Assembly: GCA_964568075.1 (NCBI GenBank)
Contig: CAZMOM010000008.1
Location: 26,858 to 90,857, forward strand
DNA from: MnTg04 sp964568075
Lineage (GTDB): Bacteria > Pseudomonadota > Gammaproteobacteria > Steroidobacterales > MnTg04
Length of the DNA stretch: 64,000 nucleotides
Reading direction: 5' to 3'
The notes under the pieces were generated by a model that did not search any database, was not told the origin of the DNA, and saw nothing but the letters and a program-made list of their open reading frames with translations. Shown here one piece after another: positions 8,901-17,249 of this stretch. The first letter of the stretch is position 1. Each line of letters opens with the position of its first letter. The position numbers were made by a program, and so were the translations under genes.

Positions 8901-8945
8901 TTCGGGAGGCAGGGGCCGTAGGTTCAAATCTTCTCACCCCGGCCG
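8901..8945 (+). tRNA. tRNA-Pro(CGG) 3'-half relic (probable attachment-site remnant)
   Basis: From the anticodon loop TTCGGGA (anticodon CGG) onward, the sequence keeps tRNA spacing exactly: 2 nt, 5-nt stem strand, 5-nt variable region, T-arm GTAGG-TTCAAAT-CTTCT, then acceptor strand CACCCCG and GCCG in place of ACCA. About three quarters of the positions agree with E. coli proK as I remember it. The 5' half is absent: the preceding bases cannot pair with the acceptor strand. The T-stem has a mismatch, so this is not a functional tRNA. Integrases commonly target tRNA 3' halves, so such a piece is a typical trace of an integrated element. Confidence 0.6.
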
Positions 8946-9322
8946 CTATTCCCTCTAACGTTCATTACAGTGAGCGTCAACTCACGAGAGTTCTGCGGGT
9001 TGCCGGGCTGTCCAATGCCGGCATTTTGTTGGCCACCGCTAACCGGCGAATTGCCGGCACTAAAACCCCTCTATCGTTGGTACGCCTATGTGTTGGAGTC
9101 CTCAGTGCATGAGCACTGTCTGGGGTCGACACCTGCGTAAAGAACTTCACCAGGCGTAAATTGACCTGGCTACGGGGTGCAGGTCATAGCGACCCACGGT
9201 ATAGTCGATGGCAGGCAAAAAACCAATTCGAGCTCAGTACTCTTGTCATTTACCGGCAACCGGCTGCAAAATTTAAGCGAAATGGCGTCTATTGATTTAG
9301 TCTGAGCATATCGTCTCGACTC

Positions 9323-9979
9323 ATGCCCCATAAAAATACGGCGCGGTATCCGATGAGCAAACACAAATCTTCCTCCAAATCAATCATCCGTGTTGGCGTC
9401 GCGGACAAGAGTCCGTTAGTGCAGGCGGCTCTGTTACACCTGTTTGCAGAGGATCAGCGTTTCGAACTGGTCGATGTGTGGGCTGATGGTGAGTCAATGC
9501 TGAAATCGATTGATCAGTGCGCTCTGAATATTGTGGTAACAGGCTGGATAATCAGCCCCGGGAACGCGAAATACATACTTGATCAGTTACGAGCCCATGC
9601 AAACGCACCACGGATCATTGTTTATTCCGGTGCAGAAGGCGAGTCCGTACCGGCGCAGGTCATGACGCACGGTGGCGCGGCATTTGTGTCCAAGAGAGAA
9701 CAGCCGGAATATTTGCTCGATACAGTCGCGGCTGTCGCAGAGGGCCGCATGGTCTTTCCGTTCCTCGATGTGCGAAAGATCCACCGGAACCCTTTGACAT
9801 CGCTCACGAAACGGGAGCTGGAAGTGCTTTCAACACTGGCTGCCGGGCACACGAACAAGCAGATCGCTGCCGCTCACGGCGTATCGCCCAATACCGTCAA
9901 ATTTCACATCAAGAACCTGTTCGAAAAGCTGGGAGTAAATAATCGTGGTCAGGCCATTGCACTGTATCTAAAGTCGTAA
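9323..9979 (+). CDS. LuxR-family response-regulator-like protein with degenerate receiver
   Basis: The product is 218 residues (a second ATG at 9353 would give 208). The C-terminus is a standard NarL/LuxR DNA-binding domain (LTKRELEVLSTLAAGHTNKQIA, SPNTVKFHIKNLFEKL, about 154-212). The N-terminal half has receiver-fold spacing, but the acidic pocket is lost: the usual ADDHP reads ADKSP (27-31), and the phospho-accepting Asp of the beta-3 strand is replaced within VVTGW (71-75). The conserved Lys survives in FVSK. It probably responds to something other than phosphorylation. It lies 173 bp upstream of the Calvin-cycle cluster in the same orientation, and no LysR-type CbbR is present, so it is a candidate regulator of that cluster. 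Confidence 0.85.
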   Translation: MPHKNTARYPMSKHKSSSKSIIRVGVADKSPLVQAALLHLFAEDQRFELVDVWADGESMLKSIDQCALNIVVTGWIISPGNAKYILDQLRAHANAPRIIVYSGAEGESVPAQVMTHGGAAFVSKREQPEYLLDTVAAVAEGRMVFPFLDVRKIHRNPLTSLTKRELEVLSTLAAGHTNKQIAAAHGVSPNTVKFHIKNLFEKLGVNNRGQAIALYLKS

Positions 9980-10002
9980 CAGCGCGACCCTACCTATTTG
10001 AG

Positions 10003-10016
10003 TGGGTTATTACCCA
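10003..10016 (+). other. Short hairpin after the LuxR-type gene
   Basis: TGGGT-TATT-ACCCA forms a 5-bp stem 23 bp after the stop codon, without a T-run. It may slightly separate the regulator transcript from cbbF, but it is not a convincing terminator. Confidence 0.3.
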
Positions 10017-10152
10017 TTCCAATACCATGATACTACCCTCCATAAGGATGTGCCCGCGCTGTTCGACTCTCAATATTATTCGTTCCATTGACCGGATATA
10101 GTGTTGAATCAAGTCAAAACGACCCAAATGAGCCAGCAATAAGCGAGGCGAA

Positions 10153-11199
10153 ATGAAGCAATTCCAAACACTCGAAAACTACCTGCAAACACAAGTAGCG
10201 GACGATGACATTCGATCGGCCGTTGCCACAACCATTCTTTGCATCGCCGCAGCAGCCATAAGAATCAAAAACCTCGTGGCTCGAGGCCCACTGGCCGGCC
10301 GGTTGGATGCGGCCCGCGGCGACAACACGGACGGTGATGCCCAGAAAGAGCTGGATTTGATCGCCAACGATTATATTATTGAAGCTCTGCAAAGCGCACC
10401 GATCGCATACCTGGTTTCGGAAGAACTGGATCAACCGGTGCTACTACATAAAGCTGCGCCGTTGTTAGTGACAATTGACCCGCTGGACGGGTCCTCCAAT
10501 ATCGAGACCAACGCCGCCGTCGGCACGATCTTCTCGATATTGCCAGCAGTCGGTTCTGAAAAAGACCTGACCGACGATGCCGTTCTGCAGGCCGGTGTCA
10601 ATCAACTGGCCGCCGGCTACTGCATCTATGGACCGCAAACTTCGCTCGTACTGACACTCGGCGCCGGTACGCACATTTTTACACTGGACCCGGTGCAGGG
10701 TGAGTTTCATTTGACCACGCCCAATGCACAGATCGCGGAAACGACACGGGAGTTTGCGATCAATGTGTCGAATTTCCGACATTGGGACCAACACATTCGC
10801 GCCTACATCGATGACTGCCTGGATGGTGAGGACGGCTTGCGAAAGAGCAACTACAACATGCGCTGGGTTGCATCGCTGGTCGCAGAGTGTCATCGAATTC
10901 TGTCCCGTGGCGGCATCTTCCTGTATCCCGGCGACGCCCGCAAAGGCTATGCACAGGGTCGATTACGTCTTCTTTACGAATGCAACCCGGTAGCGTTCCT
11001 GATCGAACAGGCCGGCGGCGGCGCGACAACCGGACACCAGCGAATTCTGGATCTGAAACCCGAAAAAGTACATCAGCGGGCACCGATGATCTTTGGCTCG
11101 CGCCGCGAGATTAGACGCGTTGAGCGCTACTACGCCGAATGTGACAGGACGGGCGAGAGATCGCCGTTGTTCAACAAGCGTGGACTGTTTCGCGTCTGA
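10153..11199 (+). CDS. cbbF: Class I fructose-1,6-bisphosphatase
   Basis: The 348-residue protein removes the 1-phosphate of fructose-1,6-bisphosphate in the regenerative phase of the Calvin cycle. Family signatures are LVSEELDQPV, the metal and phosphate motif TIDPLDGSSNIETNAAVG (about 109-126), RWVASLVAECHRIL, and the active-site region GGIFLYPGDARKGYAQGRLRLLYECNPVAFLIEQAGG near the C-terminus. It is the first gene of a six-gene cbb cluster, with prk 26 bp downstream. Its place there indicates a role in CO2 fixation rather than only gluconeogenesis. Confidence 0.95.
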   Translation: MKQFQTLENYLQTQVADDDIRSAVATTILCIAAAAIRIKNLVARGPLAGRLDAARGDNTDGDAQKELDLIANDYIIEALQSAPIAYLVSEELDQPVLLHKAAPLLVTIDPLDGSSNIETNAAVGTIFSILPAVGSEKDLTDDAVLQAGVNQLAAGYCIYGPQTSLVLTLGAGTHIFTLDPVQGEFHLTTPNAQIAETTREFAINVSNFRHWDQHIRAYIDDCLDGEDGLRKSNYNMRWVASLVAECHRILSRGGIFLYPGDARKGYAQGRLRLLYECNPVAFLIEQAGGGATTGHQRILDLKPEKVHQRAPMIFGSRREIRRVERYYAECDRTGERSPLFNKRGLFRV

Positions 11200-11225
11200 A
11201 GGCGAAAGGACCGGGGTATAAAAAC

Positions 11226-12101
11226 ATGTCAATCGCTCATCCCATCATTTCAGTCACAGGCTCATCGGGCGCCGGTACCACATCGGTCAAGCTCACATTT
11301 GATCAGATATTCCGGCGCGAGGGCGTCAGCGCCGCTTTTGTCGAGGGTGATGCGTTCCATCGCTACGACCGTGCCGAGATGAAACAGGTTATGTCCGACG
11401 AGGCCGCCAAAGGCAACAATCACTTCAGCCACTTCGGCCCCGAGGCAAATCTGTTTGACAAACTCGAGGCGGTATTTCGCGATTTCGGTGAGACCGGTAG
11501 CGGAAAAACGCGGCACTACGTGCACGATGCCGACGAGGTCGAGCTCTATGGCGCGGATCCTGGAACGTTCACAGACTGGGAGGATACGCCGGAAGGCGCC
11601 GATCTCCTCTTCTATGAAGGCTTGCATGGCGCGGTGGTCACTGACGCAGTCGATGTCGCGCAGTATGCCGATGTCAAGATCGGCATCGTGCCGGTCATCA
11701 ATCTTGAGTGGATTCAGAAACTGCACCGGGACAAAACGGAACGCGGCTATTCGTACGAGGCCGTTATGGACACCATTCTGCGCCGCATGCCCGACTACAT
11801 TCACTTCATAACCCCGCAGTTCAGTCGGACCGATATCAATTTTCAGCGTATTCCGACTGTCGATACGTCGAATCCGGAGATCGCGCGCTTGATTCCGACA
11901 CCGGACGAATCGATGGTTGTGATTCGCTTTCGGAATCCACACGGCATCGACTTTCCCTATCTACTGGCCATGATCCACGACAGCTTCATGTCTCGTTCCA
12001 ATTCCATCGTCATTCCCGGCAATAAACTGGATCTCGCGCTGCAACTGATTCTGACGCCGATGATCATGCAGCTCATCGAACGAAAAAGACGCGCGGTCTA
12101 A
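11226..12101 (+). CDS. cbbP: Phosphoribulokinase (proteobacterial type)
   Basis: The 291-residue enzyme phosphorylates ribulose-5-phosphate to ribulose-1,5-bisphosphate, the RuBisCO substrate. The P-loop is GSSGAGTTSVK (about 13-23), followed by VEGDAFHRYDRAEMK with the catalytic Asp region, NHFSHFGPEANLFDKL, and LFYEGLHGAVVTD carrying the Walker-B-like segment. Length and motifs match the octameric bacterial class allosterically activated by NADH, not the plant form. It sits between cbbF and cbbT with short gaps (26 and 15 bp), consistent with co-transcription. Confidence 0.96.
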   Translation: MSIAHPIISVTGSSGAGTTSVKLTFDQIFRREGVSAAFVEGDAFHRYDRAEMKQVMSDEAAKGNNHFSHFGPEANLFDKLEAVFRDFGETGSGKTRHYVHDADEVELYGADPGTFTDWEDTPEGADLLFYEGLHGAVVTDAVDVAQYADVKIGIVPVINLEWIQKLHRDKTERGYSYEAVMDTILRRMPDYIHFITPQFSRTDINFQRIPTVDTSNPEIARLIPTPDESMVVIRFRNPHGIDFPYLLAMIHDSFMSRSNSIVIPGNKLDLALQLILTPMIMQLIERKRRAV

Positions 12102-12116
12102 CAAGAGGAATTTTTC

Positions 12117-14144
12117 ATGAATGCAATTGCACAGGAATCCATGGCCGGCAGCGCCGTGTCCCAAAAGGCCATGGCAAACGCGATTCGTTTCCTGGCCGCG
12201 GATGCGGTGCAACGTGCGAATTCAGGCCATCCCGGCATGCCAATGGGCATGGCGGATGTCGCGACGGTCCTGTTTACACGATTCCTCAAGTTCAATCCTG
12301 ATGATCCGGACTGGCAGGATCGCGACCGGTTTGTACTTTCAGCCGGTCATGGGTCAATGCTGTTGTATTCGCTGTTGCATCTCACCGGATATCGGGCGGT
12401 GTCTATGGAAGAGATCAAGAACTTTCGCCAGATTGGCAGCGTAACGGCGGGACACCCCGAGTTCGGTCACGCGCCGGGCATCGAAACCACCACTGGTCCG
12501 CTGGGGCAAGGCATTACAACCGCAGTGGGCATGGCGCTGGCCGAGCGGATGCAGCAGGCACGATTCGGGGACGACCTCGTCGACCATTACACTTATGTCA
12601 TTGTCGGCGATGGTTGCCTGATGGAGGGCATCAGTCATGAGGCCATTTCGCTTGCCGGTCATCTTCGTCTTTCGCGGCTGATCGTTTTGTGGGACGACAA
12701 CTCCATCAGTATCGACGGCTCGACCGACCTGTCTGTTTCGGACGACCAGTTAGCCCGATTCAAGGCGTCGGGCTGGCAGGTTGCTTCTGTCGACGGGCAC
12801 GACCATGCAGCTATCGCCAATGCAATCGAAAATGCCCGCAAAGATAACCGCCCGTCATTCATTGCCTGCAGCACGGTGATCGGATTTGGTGCGCCGAATA
12901 AAGCCGGTACAGCCGCCACTCATGGGGCTCCGCTCGGTGAAGATGAACTGGCAGCGAGCCGGGTGAATCTAAACTGGCCGTATGCCCCGTTCGCCATACC
13001 GGATGATATCCAATTCGCGTGGCGCGCAGCCGGCACACGCAGTGCAGCTAGCTATGGTGATTGGCAGGAGCGTCTTGCTACCGCCAACGAGGAAAAGCGC
13101 CGTGAATTTCTCCGCACCACTGCAGGTGATTTGCCTGCCGGTTGGCAGGACGACATCAACGCATTCAAAAAGCGGCTTGCCGAAGAGCAGCCGACAATGG
13201 CAACCCGTAAAGCCTCGGGTGAAACGCTGAATATCCTGACTGCATCCATACCAGAATTGATCGGCGGATCCGCCGACCTAACAGGATCAGTCAACACCAA
13301 AACACCGCATACGGACCCGGTCACGGCGAACGACTTCAGCGGACGTTACCTGCATTACGGCGTTCGCGAGCACGCCATGGCAGCGGTGATGAACGGCATC
13401 GCTTTGCACGGAGGCTTCATTCCCTACGGTGGCACGTTCCTGATCTTCGTCGATTATATGCGCGCTGCAATGCGCCTGTCGGCACTCACGCGACAGCGCG
13501 TCATCTATGTCTTGACTCACGATTCCATAGGCCTCGGTGAAGACGGACCGACGCATCAACCGGTAGAAACCCTGGCCATGTTGCGGGCGACGCCTAACTT
13601 CAATGTTTACCGGCCGGCAGATGCGACGGAAACCGCGGAATGCTGGGCGCTGGCATTACAGGACAGGAACACGCCCTCGGGCCTCGCCCTGAGCCGACAG
13701 GGCTTACCCGCGCTGCGCACTGTGTATACCGATGATAACCTCTGCGCCCGCGGCGCTTACGTTCTGGCGGAGACCGACAACGGTGAGCGCGAGGTAACCA
13801 TCATGGCGACAGGCTCCGAAGTCAGCATCGCGATGGCTGCCAGAGACATCCTGCAAAGCGAAGGTATCGGCACGGCTGTCGTTTCCATGCCGTGCTGGGA
13901 GCTATTCGAGAAACAGGATGCCACCTACAAGGACGAGGTGCTCGGGCCGGGGACCGTCGCCATTGGCCTCGAAGCGGCGGTCGGCTTCGGCTGGGACCGG
14001 TACATAGGCACTCGCGGCTGCTTTGTCGGCATGCAGGGTTTCGGCGCCTCGGCACCAGCAGCTGACCTATACGAATACTTCGGCATAACAGCGGCTGCTG
14101 TTGTCGAGGCGGCAAAGACTTACCTGACAAGCGAAGACCGATAA
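12117..14144 (+). CDS. cbbT: Transketolase
   Basis: This 675-residue thiamine-diphosphate enzyme transfers two-carbon units in pentose regeneration. The N-terminal domain has NSGHPGMPMGMADVATVLF, the ThDP motif GDGCLMEGISHEA...WDDN, and the substrate histidines GHGSMLLYSLLHL and GHAPGIETTTGPLGQG. The pyrimidine-binding domain follows with YGVREHAMAAVMNGIALHGG and THDSIGLGEDGPTHQPVE. The length is normal. The ATG at 12117 has AGAGGAA 6 nt upstream. The next gene, cbbM, is 150 bp away, leaving room for a separate leader. Confidence 0.95.
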   Translation: MNAIAQESMAGSAVSQKAMANAIRFLAADAVQRANSGHPGMPMGMADVATVLFTRFLKFNPDDPDWQDRDRFVLSAGHGSMLLYSLLHLTGYRAVSMEEIKNFRQIGSVTAGHPEFGHAPGIETTTGPLGQGITTAVGMALAERMQQARFGDDLVDHYTYVIVGDGCLMEGISHEAISLAGHLRLSRLIVLWDDNSISIDGSTDLSVSDDQLARFKASGWQVASVDGHDHAAIANAIENARKDNRPSFIACSTVIGFGAPNKAGTAATHGAPLGEDELAASRVNLNWPYAPFAIPDDIQFAWRAAGTRSAASYGDWQERLATANEEKRREFLRTTAGDLPAGWQDDINAFKKRLAEEQPTMATRKASGETLNILTASIPELIGGSADLTGSVNTKTPHTDPVTANDFSGRYLHYGVREHAMAAVMNGIALHGGFIPYGGTFLIFVDYMRAAMRLSALTRQRVIYVLTHDSIGLGEDGPTHQPVETLAMLRATPNFNVYRPADATETAECWALALQDRNTPSGLALSRQGLPALRTVYTDDNLCARGAYVLAETDNGEREVTIMATGSEVSIAMAARDILQSEGIGTAVVSMPCWELFEKQDATYKDEVLGPGTVAIGLEAAVGFGWDRYIGTRGCFVGMQGFGASAPAADLYEYFGITAAAVVEAAKTYLTSEDR

Positions 14145-14294
14145 CGAGAGGAAATCGACACGGCGGGACGTCAGTCAAAGAGCAAAGTTATTTCGTTGCC
14201 GCAGATGGTCGAACGGTACAAAAGCGGTGATTTAGAGCCGCAAACCGACCAAAGCCGGGTAGCGGCAGCATAGATTGAAAGAGGAGACAAGACG

Positions 14295-15674
14295 ATGGAT
14301 CAATCCGATCGATATGCAGACCTGTCACTAGGTGAACAGGATCTGATTGCAGGCGGACAACATGTGTTGTGCGCCTACATTATGAAACCGAAAGCCGGTT
14401 ACGAGTATCTAGCGACCGCTGCTCACTTTGCCGCAGAATCTTCAACCGGCACAAATGTGTCCGTCTCGACAACGGATGATTTTACGCGCGGGGTCGATGC
14501 GCTCGTTTACGAAATCGACGAAGCGAACGAAGTCACGAAGATTGCCTACCCGGTGGAGTTGTTCGATCGGAATATCATTGACGGACGAGCCATGATCGCC
14601 TCGTTCCTCACATTGACCATTGGCAACAACCAGGGCATGGGAGATGTCGAATACGCGAAGATGCACGACTTCTATATGCCGCATGACTTTCTGCGTCTTT
14701 TTGACGGACCATCGACGACGATATCCGATCTGTGGCGCGTGCTGGGCCGCCCGGTGGTTGACGGTGGCTTCATCGTCGGGACCATAGTCAAACCCAAACT
14801 CGGTCTGCGGCCGGAACCGTTCGCGGAGGCGGCGCACCAGTTCTGGCTGGGCGGTGACTTTATCAAGAACGATGAGCCGCAGGGCAACCAGCTCTTTGCA
14901 CCGTTGAAAAAGACGATTTCGCTGGTTGCCGACGCAATGCGCCGGGCACAAGACGAGACCGGAGAAGCAAAACTGTTTTCAGCAAACATCACCGCAGACG
15001 ATCATTACGAAATGGTGGCCCGCGGTGAGTACATTCTCGAAACGTTTGCAGAAAACGCCGATCATGTGGCGTTCCTTGTTGACGGTTACGTCGCGGGCCC
15101 CGCAGCCATTACCACAGCACGGCGACGCTTCCCGAAGCAGTATCTGCACTATCATCGCGCTGGCCACGGCGCGGTAACGTCACCACAGTCAATGCGGGGA
15201 TACACGGCATTCGTGCTCTCGAAGATGGCTCGCTTGCAGGGTGCTTCCGGTATTCATACCGGCACCATGAGCTTCGGCAAGATGGAAGGCGAAGCCAGCG
15301 ACACCGACATGGCCTACATGATTCAAAGAGACAGCGCGGATGGTCCGTTCTATCACCAGGAATGGCTTGGTATGAACCCAACCACACCGATCATCTCCGG
15401 CGGCATGAATGCGCTGCGCATGCCTGGATTCTTCACCAACCTTGGTCATTCGAATCTTATATTGACCGCCGGTGGTGGCAGCTATGGACATATCGACGGT
15501 CCCGCGGCCGGCGCCCGGTCCCTGCGACAGGCTGAACAGTGCTGGAAGGAAGGCGCCGATCCTGTTGCTTTCGCCAAAGAACATCATGAATTCGCCCGCG
15601 CTTTCGAGAGTTTCCCGAGCGATGCGGATCAGCTATTCCCGAATTGGCGTCAACAGCTGGGGCACGCCGCGTAG
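14295..15674 (+). CDS. cbbM: Form II ribulose-1,5-bisphosphate carboxylase/oxygenase
   Basis: The 459-residue enzyme carboxylates ribulose-1,5-bisphosphate. Catalytic residues fall at the same numbers as in the Rhodospirillum enzyme: K166 in IVKPKLG, the carbamylated lysine K191 with metal ligands D193 and E194 in GGDFIKNDEPQGNQ, then HYHRAGHGA, TGTMSFGKMEGE (loop 6 lysine) and IISGGMNALRMPGF. No small-subunit gene is present, as expected for form II, which works at high CO2 and low O2. That fits the anaerobic pathways elsewhere in the window. A strong AGAGGAG ribosome site precedes the ATG. Confidence 0.98.
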   Translation: MDQSDRYADLSLGEQDLIAGGQHVLCAYIMKPKAGYEYLATAAHFAAESSTGTNVSVSTTDDFTRGVDALVYEIDEANEVTKIAYPVELFDRNIIDGRAMIASFLTLTIGNNQGMGDVEYAKMHDFYMPHDFLRLFDGPSTTISDLWRVLGRPVVDGGFIVGTIVKPKLGLRPEPFAEAAHQFWLGGDFIKNDEPQGNQLFAPLKKTISLVADAMRRAQDETGEAKLFSANITADDHYEMVARGEYILETFAENADHVAFLVDGYVAGPAAITTARRRFPKQYLHYHRAGHGAVTSPQSMRGYTAFVLSKMARLQGASGIHTGTMSFGKMEGEASDTDMAYMIQRDSADGPFYHQEWLGMNPTTPIISGGMNALRMPGFFTNLGHSNLILTAGGGSYGHIDGPAAGARSLRQAEQCWKEGADPVAFAKEHHEFARAFESFPSDADQLFPNWRQQLGHAA

Positions 15675-15686
15675 CGGCCTGGCATC

Positions 15687-16367
15687 ATGAACGGCTACCC
15701 GGCGGCAATCATTTGGGATCTGGACGGAACGCTGATCGATTCCGCAGCGGATCTCGCTCAGACACTGAATACGCTGTTGCGCGAGCATGGTTGCGCGGGT
15801 CTCGAGGAGCATCAGGTCCGGACCATGATCGGCGACGGGGTCGCGAAACTGATCGAACTAGGATTCAGGGCTGCCGGCGTTACAATATGCGGACCGCAAT
15901 TGCAGAATATGATCCCGCGCTTCATGCTGCTCTATTCGGTACGCGCAACAAACAAAACCCGTCTTTATCCCGGGGCCCGATCGGTATTGCAGCACTTTTC
16001 CGATTCCGGCGTACGACAAGGTATATGCACCAATAAACCCGAAGATATCACTAGGCAGATTCTTTCGAACCTCTCGGTTTCCGACCACTTCGACATCGTG
16101 GTCGGTGGCGACACCGTCGCCGCGAAAAAACCGGATCCGCTCCCGCTTCGATCCTGCCTTGAGGCGCTGGACGTAAAACCACGAAAATGCGTAATGATCG
16201 GCGACTCAGCCGTCGATGTAGCGACCGCGCGCGCGATAAATATGCCTGTCGGCGTGGTCAGTTATGGTTACGCCCGTAGAGCCGCCAGGACCCTCGGTGC
16301 GGACTTCGTAATCGACAAATTATCCTCGTTGCCGGCGTCCATCGGCGAGCTGCAAAAAGCAGGTTAG
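15687..16367 (+). CDS. cbbZ: Phosphoglycolate phosphatase
   Basis: The 226-residue HAD-superfamily enzyme removes 2-phosphoglycolate made by the oxygenase side reaction of RuBisCO. Motif I is IIWDLDGTLIDSAADL (about 8-23), motif II is GICTNKP (about 110-116), motif III is the lysine of AAKKPDPLPL, and motif IV is MIGDSAVDVATA. The first position of the nucleophile motif is D11. It begins 12 bp after cbbM, so it is almost certainly co-transcribed with it. Its stop codon lies 8 bp before the proposed cbbY start. Confidence 0.93.
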   Translation: MNGYPAAIIWDLDGTLIDSAADLAQTLNTLLREHGCAGLEEHQVRTMIGDGVAKLIELGFRAAGVTICGPQLQNMIPRFMLLYSVRATNKTRLYPGARSVLQHFSDSGVRQGICTNKPEDITRQILSNLSVSDHFDIVVGGDTVAAKKPDPLPLRSCLEALDVKPRKCVMIGDSAVDVATARAINMPVGVVSYGYARRAARTLGADFVIDKLSSLPASIGELQKAG

Positions 16368-16375
16368 AAACAATC

Positions 16376-17122
16376 ATATTTAAAGCAATTATTTTTGATG
16401 TCGACGGTACTCTCGCCGAAACCGAGGAGATTCATCGCGCGGCCTTCAATCAGGCCTTTAAAATATATGGCTTGCCCTGGCACTGGGATTGGTTGGCTTA
16501 TCGACAATTACTCAAAGTAACCGGCGGCAAAGAGCGTATCCGTCTTTTTATCAGGCAGCATAAATCGGACTGCCCGCAGATGGCTGATATCGAGGGCTTT
16601 ATTCGCGACATCCACAAAACGAAAACAGAAATATATACGCAAATGATCACGAGCGGCGAAGCGGAATTCCGTCCCGGTATCAGGCAGTTGATAAGAAAGG
16701 CAATCGAAGACGAAACGCGACTGGCGATTGCCACGACCACCAGTGCACCCAATGTGGATGCCTTATTGCGATCTGAATTCGGCAGCGAAGGCCCCGGGAT
16801 TTTTGAAGTGATTTGTACCGCCGACAGTGTAGCGAAGAAAAAACCAGCGCCTGATGTCTATCTTCTGACACTGGAAATGCTGGGCCTTCCAGCGGATGCC
16901 TGCGTGGCCATCGAGGACTCCCGCAATGGCCTATTGTCATCATCCGGCGCCGGTATTCCAACTGTTGTTACGCCCAGCGTATACACCAACGACGACAGTT
17001 TCGACGAAGCCATACTGGTAACAGACGAACTCAGTGACGTCGATTTCAGGGCAGTTTTCGCAGACACGCGAAACGAAATTGCGGCAGAGAGCACTGCAGA
17101 GGACGTGTTTCTACAGCAATAA
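16376..17122 (+). CDS. cbbY: CbbY-type HAD phosphatase with a non-canonical (ATA) start
   Basis: In the frame ending at 17122, the protein reads FKAIIFDVDGTLAETEEIHR directly after an ATA codon at 16376, exactly where CbbY proteins have their initiator Met. No ATG, GTG or TTG occurs in frame near this point. The first ATG (16472) would delete the catalytic DVDGT motif (D8, D10). Later family features are intact: TGGKERI, ATTTSAPNVDALL, KKKPAPDVYLL and AIEDSRNGLLSS. CbbY removes the inhibitory misfire product xylulose-1,5-bisphosphate. Either ATA (or ATC at 16373) initiates, helped by coupling to cbbZ, or one base has changed or been misread. Length from ATA is 248 residues, which is normal. 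Confidence 0.85.
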   Translation: MFKAIIFDVDGTLAETEEIHRAAFNQAFKIYGLPWHWDWLAYRQLLKVTGGKERIRLFIRQHKSDCPQMADIEGFIRDIHKTKTEIYTQMITSGEAEFRPGIRQLIRKAIEDETRLAIATTTSAPNVDALLRSEFGSEGPGIFEVICTADSVAKKKPAPDVYLLTLEMLGLPADACVAIEDSRNGLLSSSGAGIPTVVTPSVYTNDDSFDEAILVTDELSDVDFRAVFADTRNEIAAESTAEDVFLQQ

Positions 17123-17125
17123 AAA

Positions 17126-17141
17126 CCCCGCCGAAGCGGGG
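17126..17141 (-). terminator. Intrinsic terminator, strongest on the minus strand
   Basis: CCCCGC-CGAA-GCGGGG is preceded on the plus strand by AAAAA. Read on the minus strand it is a GC stem followed by TTTTTATT, a textbook terminator for the DUF1097 transcript. On the plus strand it directly follows the cbbY stop but lacks a U-run. Confidence 0.8.
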
Positions 17142-17167
17142 TAAAGACTGAAGATATCCTAATGGAC

Positions 17168-17200
17168 ACTCGGGTTTTCGAGTTGATTCTTATCCCGAGT
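17168..17200. other. 7-bp stem-loop between convergent genes
   Basis: ACTCGGG (17168-17174) pairs perfectly with CCCGAGT (17194-17200) across a 19-nt loop, followed by AGTTATTATT. It may help end plus-strand transcription from the cbb cluster. Confidence 0.45.
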
Positions 17201-17249
17201 AGTTATTATTAAATACTACAATTGGATAGACTTCATAACTGGCTAATTG

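Larger units (their letters stand above)
8579..9322. other. Long gene-free stretch with tRNA relic and phased repeats
   Basis: The 744 bp hold no credible coding frame. Visible elements are phased direct repeats at 8761-8811, an AT-rich promoter-like segment at 8815-8880, and the 3' half of a tRNA-Pro at 8901-8945. This composition suits the edge of a former integrated element plus the upstream region of the LuxR-type gene. Confidence 0.6.

Noticed and set aside
8870..8945. Intact tRNA gene
   Set aside because: The 5' acceptor and D-arm cannot be formed; only the 3' half fits tRNA geometry.
14145..14294. Short ORF (14204-14272) and possible RuBisCO small-subunit remnant before cbbM
   Set aside because: Only 22 codons without similarity or ribosome site; form II RuBisCO needs no small subunit.
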